Shown here: in pieces, positions 58,706-64,000 of the stretch
Layout of the letters: each line of letters begins with the position of its first letter
How positions within the stretch are numbered: the stretch's first letter is position 1
Assembly (NCBI GenBank): GCA_024291935.2
Contig: CM044308.1
Location: 117,764,501-117,828,500, forward strand
DNA from: Okapia johnstoni
Taxonomy: Eukaryota; Chordata; Mammalia; Artiodactyla; Giraffidae
DNA: 64,000 nt
Direction of reading: 5' to 3'
The notes under the pieces: generated by a model
What the model saw: the letters and a program-made list of their open reading frames with translations, nothing else
What the model was told of the DNA's origin: nothing
Databases searched by the model: none
Translations under genes and position numbers: made by a program

Positions 58706-58748
58706 GATGCAAAGGAACCAATCTTTTCTTCTGTCAATTTTTACTGTG

Positions 58749-58872
58749 TTCTCAGTTGCTTCAGTTGTGTATGACTCTTTGTGACCCCATGGACTATAAC
58801 TCGCCAGGCTCCTCTGTCTATGGGATTCTCTAGGCAAGAATACTGGAGTGGGTTGCCATTTCCTTCTGTAGG
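58749..58872 (-). repeat. BovA monomer (partial)
   Basis: 'cagttgtgtatgactctttg', 'ctctgtctatgggattctct' and 'gagtgggttgccatttcctt'. The tRNA head is absent. Confidence 0.87.
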
Positions 58873-59229
58873 TGCTCTTTTTACTGAGCACTTACTGTAT
58901 TCCATGCACTGAGTGCGGGCAGGTACAGAGATGCCCAAGGGATGGCCCTTGGCCCTCAGGAGATCCGAGGTCCTCCAAGGTCAAAGCCTAAGGCGACCTC
59001 CCTTGGGGCAACCAGGCTTGTCCAACAGCTTGCTTGGCCCAACTTGGCTCTTCTCTCTTCCCTGGTGCATGGAGAGTCAGCCTCTTGCTCCGGGAGGTCA
59101 GCCCAAGGGTCTCTGTCTTTCTCTCTCCCCACTCTCCCCCTCACTTCTCACCCTCCGCCCCCACCCCAATCCCTGGCTGACTGAAAGGTGCAAGAGGGAA
59201 TCTGAGAAATTCTGTGCTGTTTGTTTTGG

Positions 59230-59385
59230 GTTCAATGAAATCTCATTTACACATGTTAATTGCAACTAATTGGCACTAATTGGATGAACAGGAAACCCTC
59301 TGGGAGCACTCATACCTTTAATTTGTAGTAAATATCATTAATTAACATATGCTAATTAGAGCCAATTAACATTGATTAAGGGTTT
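59230..59385. promoter_or_regulatory. Phased homeodomain-site array, candidate LHX1-locus enhancer
   Basis: TAATTG begins at 59257, 59267 and 59277, exactly 10 bp apart. Further on are TTTAAT near 59317, TTAATTAA at 59338-59345, TAATTA at 59353-59358, CAATTA at 59363-59368 (10 bp after the previous one) and GATTAA at 59374-59379. The block is unique and AT-rich between GC-rich flanks. Confidence 0.6.
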
Positions 59386-60259
59386 CCAGCTACTTGGAAA
59401 GTACAACTCTGTGTCCTCCTCTCTCGGTTGCCTGAAGTCAGCACAAAATATGATAAATGGAGTCTGGGCCGGGAGAGGGCAACCTTTCTGGCTGCATCTC
59501 CAGGTGGGGGCCAGCTTGGAAGATGGCACCCGGCCCCTCTCTCCCCAGGGCAGAGGGGGGCGGACCACAGGGGAGGGGCTGAAGGTTAGTGCTTCTCAGG
59601 AAGCGGGAGGAACAAGCAGGGGATGTTCTGGGTATTGGGTGTTCCTCTCTTGGGCTGGCTCCCAGGGGAGGTTGAAAGAGCACTAGCAGTCAGCCTGGTT
59701 CCAAGGGTGGGGAGGCTGATGAAATCAAGCCGGGCTTGGACTCCTGTTTCATGGATGATGAAGGGTGAGACCGCCGTAGACCCGAGTCCTGTTTGACGTA
59801 CGTGTGTACACACACACACATGCATGCCTCCTCCCTCTGGCATGGATGTGTGAATGGGACACCTCCTTGGTCTGACAGGTGCAGAGATGGTGGGACCACC
59901 TCTGTCAGACACCTCCATTGCCCATCTTGGGATAAATTTTACTCAAGATTGGGATTTTGTTCGATCTATCCAGATTATTGGTGTCAAATTGAAAAAACAA
60001 AATCCATCTGCCTGGGGACTAGAAAGCTTTTAGGTCTACTTTTAGTTCTGTTACTAGCTTGTTATGGGACTCTTGGGATTAACTTAAATATTTACTATTT
60101 AATAAATATGCATATAATACATTGTCTTATTTTAGTCAAATTACAAAAGAAATAAATGTTTCTTGCAGAACCCGACCCCCAGGAGTGCCCTTTCTGTAAC
60201 AGGCTGCAAGCCTGCCTTTCTTCTCCTGCAGTAGTCACCTCATTGTTTCATGTCCAGTG

Positions 60260-60410
60260 TCCATCTTCACTAACAATTTGTAAATTCCTTGAAACAAAGT
60301 CTGAGTCTGGCTTGCAGATTATGGCACCTCATGGGCACTAAAAAAGCTGCTGTTGAGTTAAATGACATGAAAACAATTGATGAATGAATAAATGAACACA
60401 TAAAACCATC
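60260..60410 (+). repeat. L2-like 3' end
   Basis: 'aacaatttgtaaattccttg' and 'gatgaatgaataaatgaaca' have the flavour of an L2 3' end. The surrounding 59.9-60.9 kb is AT-rich and otherwise without a recognised feature. Confidence 0.45.
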
Positions 60411-60944
60411 TGTAATTTTAACCACCACAGAGAAAACATTTATGTGTATTTATAGTTATATATACATATTATATAAATAAAATATGTTTTATATATATAA
60501 AGGACCCCATACAATATAAATATATATCTCAAAAGGCTTAGTGTAGTTTTTTCTTTACTAATTTCAAAAGTGTAAAGTGCTCCAAACTTTAAAAACCAAA
60601 GAAAGCATTTAAAACTTGACTTCCACTTATTATATGTTGAGTTTTGTGAATTTTGAATAATACATTAAAAATTTTAAGTTTCCGTCTTAGTCCCTCTGAA
60701 TGAAGGTAGCAGAGTTCTAAATGTTCTAAAACTTCTAAAATGTTCTTATTCAAAATTCACAAGACTGAATATGTGTATTTCTGCCAGCACTGACAATTGT
60801 TCTTCTCTTGCAACCGCTGGTTAAGTCATGAAGCCAATTTCTTCATCAGTGGCATGAGGCCAGTGGTCCCTGTACTACTTTGACCCTCAGCCTCTCATGT
60901 AGGAGGATGTGGATGATTTTTTGTTTGTTTGTTTTAAAAAAACA

Positions 60945-61131
60945 TTTATTTATTTGACTGTGTTGAGTCTGAGTTGTGGCATATGAGATCTTCCATTGCT
61001 CAGGCTTGGTTGCTCCAGCTTACTTGCTCTGGGCACACGGGATCTTAGTTCCCTGACTAGGGATCGATCAAACCTACATCCCCTGCCTCGCAAGACAGAT
61101 TCTTAACCACTGGACCACCAGGGAAGTCCCT
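60945..61131 (-). repeat. CHR-type SINE
   Basis: Antisense copy: 'atttatttatttgactgtgt', 'gatcttagttccctgactag', ending 'accactggaccaccagggaa'. Confidence 0.88.
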
Positions 61132-61409
61132 GATTTTGTAATCCAAGGAAAGGAGTATTTCCCAGGCCACCTGAGAAGAAATAGCTTTCTATCGCCCAGA
61201 TCTGAGCTTCTGACTCTGATGGAAGAGATAGGGCCAGGGTGAGACATAACCTGGGGGAAACCTCACCTCAAAGGGGAACTCTGCGGTAGATTCTTAACTT
61301 ACCTAACTCAGAGAAACAGGGCTGCCCTGCAGGGGCGTGGGGTTCAGGACAATGAGAATTGCAAGGATGGAAAGGTCACTCTATGAAGGGTTGACTCCAT
61401 ACAGGGGAA

Positions 61410-61612
61410 AATGAAAGTGTTAGTCACTCAGTTGAGTCTGACTCTTTGTGACCCCATTGACTGCAGCCCTCCAGGCCTCTCTGTCCATGGGATTTTCCAG
61501 GTGAGGATACTAGAGTGGGTTGTCATTTCCTTCTCCCAAGGATCTTCCCAACCCAGGGATTGAACCCCTGTCTCCCATATCGCAGGCAGATTTTTTACCA
61601 CTGAGCTACCAA
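61410..61612 (-). repeat. Bov-tA SINE
   Basis: 'gttgagtctgactctttgtg', 'ctctctgtccatgggatttt' and 'cttcccaacccagggattga' show an antisense Bov-tA. Confidence 0.9.
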
Positions 61613-61649
61613 AGTGGATGAAAACCCCTTGCTGTAGGACAGGCCCCAG

Positions 61650-61815
61650 GCTCTCTTCTGAATGTTTTACATGCATTCATTCATGTAATCCTCCCACAAC
61701 CCAGCGATGTAGGCACTATCATTATCCCTATTTCACAGATGAGGAAACTGAGGCTCAGAGAGGCCAACTAACGCACCCCACCCCACACAGCCAAGTGGCA
61801 GGGCTACAACTTGAG
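61650..61815 (+). repeat. MIR SINE
   Basis: 'tcacagatgaggaaactgag', 'gctcagagaggcc' and 'aagtggcagggc' are classical MIR sequence. Confidence 0.88.
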
Positions 61816-62029
61816 GTTTAATTTAGCTGCTGGGTGCTGCCTCCTCCCTCCCACCCACACTTCTGGTTCTGCAGCTCCAGGAAGCCGTGGCTCCTGAGGT
61901 GGGTTCCCCAGGGCCGGGAGCTCCTGGTTCTGCCGAGGCCGCCTTAACGCTGCTAAGTGGACTGCATTCCCAGCTCCCTCCCCATGGATATCTGAGGTCT
62001 GAGGGAGAGCTGCTGGCGAGGTTCACAGC

Positions 62030-62105
62030 AGCTTAATTACCAAAGTGATTTTAATTTGTTTTTGTTAATTGAAATCTCATTAAGCAAGTAATTTACTCCA
62101 GCACA
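62030..62105. promoter_or_regulatory. Homeodomain-site cluster, candidate enhancer
   Basis: TAATTA at 62034-62039, TAAT at 62052-62055, TAATTG at 62066-62071, ATTA at 62079-62082 and TAAT at 62089-62092 fall within 60 bp. No repeat is recognised. Confidence 0.5.
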
Positions 62106-62726
62106 GCTCAGGAGTCCACAATTCTACGGGTGAAGAGGCTAAAGGGGTTTTTAGAACTTGCCTTAATCTGGGATGGTGCTTCTGACTTTATCCTGTGGCC
62201 TTTGTGTGTGTGAGTGTGTGTGCACACATGCCTCCTGGGGAAGGGCCCTCCCAGCTGGCCGGGGCCCCCTTTCTCCTTTTTGGCCGGCACTCACCTGTCC
62301 TGCCACCCCAGGGCCCTGGTCTCACCTGCCTTGCTCTGGATTCTGGAATGATGAGAACAAAAGTGAATCCAGGCCATCACCCTGTAGAGCATGTGTGCAC
62401 TCAGGTGTGTGGCATGTGGTGCGGACATACAGACACGTCGATATTTGTCTTTGTGTCCAGCCCAGCACCAAGCATGAACTTGAGATGCTAGGGAGACAAA
62501 TGGCACATTTTAAAGGAATTCTTTTCTGAACCCTGGGCTTCATGAGTCCACCAGCTAAATGCTTTGAGTCCTTCTTACTCTCATCTCATGCACTGTAATC
62601 TCTTGCCATCAGGGTGCTTCTCTGTGTGTAAAATCCAAGAGGGTTGGGGCCCCTTGGCTTCCTCATGGCTGTGGCCTGGCTTAGCTGGGGGTTCTCAGCT
62701 GGGTTTAGAGTGGATAATTCTTGTTT

Positions 62727-62822
62727 TTTATGGCTCCCCCCTTCATGGCTTGTGGGATCTTAGTTCCCCGACCAGGGATTGAACCCGGGACCCTCGGCTG
62801 TGCAAGCATCGAATCTTAACCT
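62727..62822 (-). repeat. CHR-type SINE (partial)
   Basis: 'gcttgtgggatcttagttcc', 'ccgaccagggattgaaccc' and 'tcgaatcttaacc'. Both ends are truncated. Confidence 0.8.
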
Positions 62823-62984
62823 GGGGTGGACAATTCTTTATCGAATGGGACTATGTTGGGAATTGCCAGTCACTTAGATTCCTAGGCCTGGCTTATTCGG
62901 TATTGTGAGCATCCCTCTAGACAATTGTGACAAACCCAGACGTGCCCTCCGAGTGTCCCTCCTCAAGTGGGTAGGGATTTGAAA

Positions 62985-63060
62985 CCAGTGCCATTGTCCA
63001 CACTGCCTGGCACGGAGTAGGTGCTCCATAAACATTTGCTAGGTGGGTGACCGAGAGCAT
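62985..63060 (+). repeat. L2-like 3' end
   Basis: 'actgcctggcacggagtagg' followed by 'tgctccataaacatttgct' is the usual L2 terminal sequence. Confidence 0.7.
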
Positions 63061-63335
63061 GGCTGAGCTGTGCCTCTGACCTAGTCCGAGTTTCTCTGCT
63101 GTGTGTGAGACTGTGAAATGTGTGTGCTGCTCCTTTGGTGCACTGGGGCCAGCAGAGGGTTCTGGGTCCTCCCGTAAGCTGGAGCCCGGTTCTCAGGGCT
63201 CTGTCTGCACCGGGCATTTTCCTTCTCTCCCCCTGTGGCCTCATCGTCCCCAGGCTGCCTCTCCAAGGCCCCCACCATCTGGCTGCCTCCTCCTTTGCCC
63301 CTGACTACGGCCACTTGGTCGTTTTCCAGGCCTGA

Positions 63336-63480
63336 CATTTCGAACATGCGATGCCATATGTATCGCCACTCTCAGGTAATTATCACGTAAAATTAAGCTA
63401 GTCTTGTACATGAAACCAGCAATTAGCCAGGGATTGAAGGTCAGGAAGAGCTCGTTTATAGAGTCGCTAACAAAATGTTA
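63336..63480. promoter_or_regulatory. Candidate conserved non-coding element
   Basis: Unique sequence with gccatatgtatcgcc (E-box catatg), caggtaattatcacg (TAATTA), gtaaaattaagc, gcaattagcc and cgctaacaaaatgttaag. It has no repeat signature. The rest to 64000 shows no gene. Confidence 0.4.
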
Positions 63481-64000
63481 AGTGGAAGTGAGTGTCAGAT
63501 GGGCCAGGAGGCTGGATTAGCCAGGGTCGCAGCGGTGGGACTGGAGAGCTGTGGAGACTCCAGGCTCTGCAGCGCTGGGCACAGCAGGAGGAGCTGGGGA
63601 TTTATGGCTCATACTTTCCTCTTCCAGCTTTCAATTTGGGCCACAGCTTTGAAGAAGGTTGCTAAGCCCGCTAAGTCCTCGTGCACACCAACCCTGTCTC
63701 CCCATTTATCCGGAAACCTGCTAGGTCCTGCCTTAAGCCTGTGTGCCATTCCACCTCCTGCCTGGCTGCCCCATCAGCCCAGCATTTTACACTCTGCTGA
63801 GGGTCTCTGAAGATGGGTTGATCTTTTCAAGACTCAGAAACTTTGCCAGGCTGTTCCTTTCTCTGCAAATGCCTTTCCATCTCTCTCGATTCCCTAAACA
63901 TCAGCCTGGAAATGTTCTATTTCTCTCCCCCCAAAATCTCAGACCTCGTGTCTTCAGAACCCTTTCCAGACTCCTGCACTACCCCCATATTATTCCGGAG

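Noticed and set aside
563..62822. The tRNA-Glu-like A and B boxes within the many CHR and Bov-tA copies as tRNA genes
   Set aside because: They are SINE promoters. The copies lack a cloverleaf acceptor stem and continue into SINE bodies.
1..64000. CRISPR arrays, prophage, operons or bacterial defence systems
   Set aside because: No spaced identical repeats, no dense collinear ORFs and no ribosome binding sites. The sequence is mammalian nuclear DNA throughout.

Overview
The window is nuclear DNA of a ruminant (pecoran artiodactyl). Introns are spliced, promoters are CpG-rich, and the interspersed repeats are those of ruminants: tRNA-Glu-derived CHR/CHR-2 SINEs, Bov-tA and BovA2 SINEs ending in the BovB 3' sequence, and BovB LINE fragments, over older L1, MIR, L2 and Tigger remnants. 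I cannot tell cattle from sheep or goat by reading.

Two protein genes are recognisable, both on the minus strand. From 23454 leftwards come the first four coding exons of AATF (Che-1/TRB), an acidic nucleolar and transcriptional factor. The rest of AATF lies left of the window or was not found in the 17.9 kb of intron 4 that is visible. From 34319 down to 29436 comes a complete five-exon LHX1 (LIM1) coding sequence of 406 codons plus stop. All its splice sites are canonical, and its two LIM domains and homeodomain are intact. The LHX1 3'UTR ends near 27930, about 4.4 kb from the AATF start. As I recall, this head-to-tail order is the same in human 17q12.

Layout: 1-17.9 kb is AATF intron 4, dense in repeats. 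17.9-23.5 kb holds AATF exons 4 to 1 and their CpG-rich promoter. 23.9-27.9 kb is non-coding intergenic DNA. 27.9-35.8 kb is LHX1 with its 3'UTR, introns and GC-rich 5' region. 35.75-36.0 kb is a CCAAT/CRE-bearing, probably divergent promoter. 36-64 kb is gene-free upstream DNA.

Between about 21.9 and 45.0 kb I saw no lineage-specific SINE or LINE, which is the transposon-poor pattern known around developmental regulators. The upstream DNA contains several AT-rich islands packed with homeodomain core sites, which are candidate LHX1 enhancers. The most striking is at 59.23-59.39 kb, where TAATTG cores repeat at exact 10-bp steps. I found no viral, plasmid or prokaryotic system. The most unusual items are the phased homeodomain-site array, a 12-mer shared between two upstream islands, two roughly 30-bp SINE 3'-end insertions with perfect target-site duplications, and an isolated CpG cluster inside AATF intron 4.
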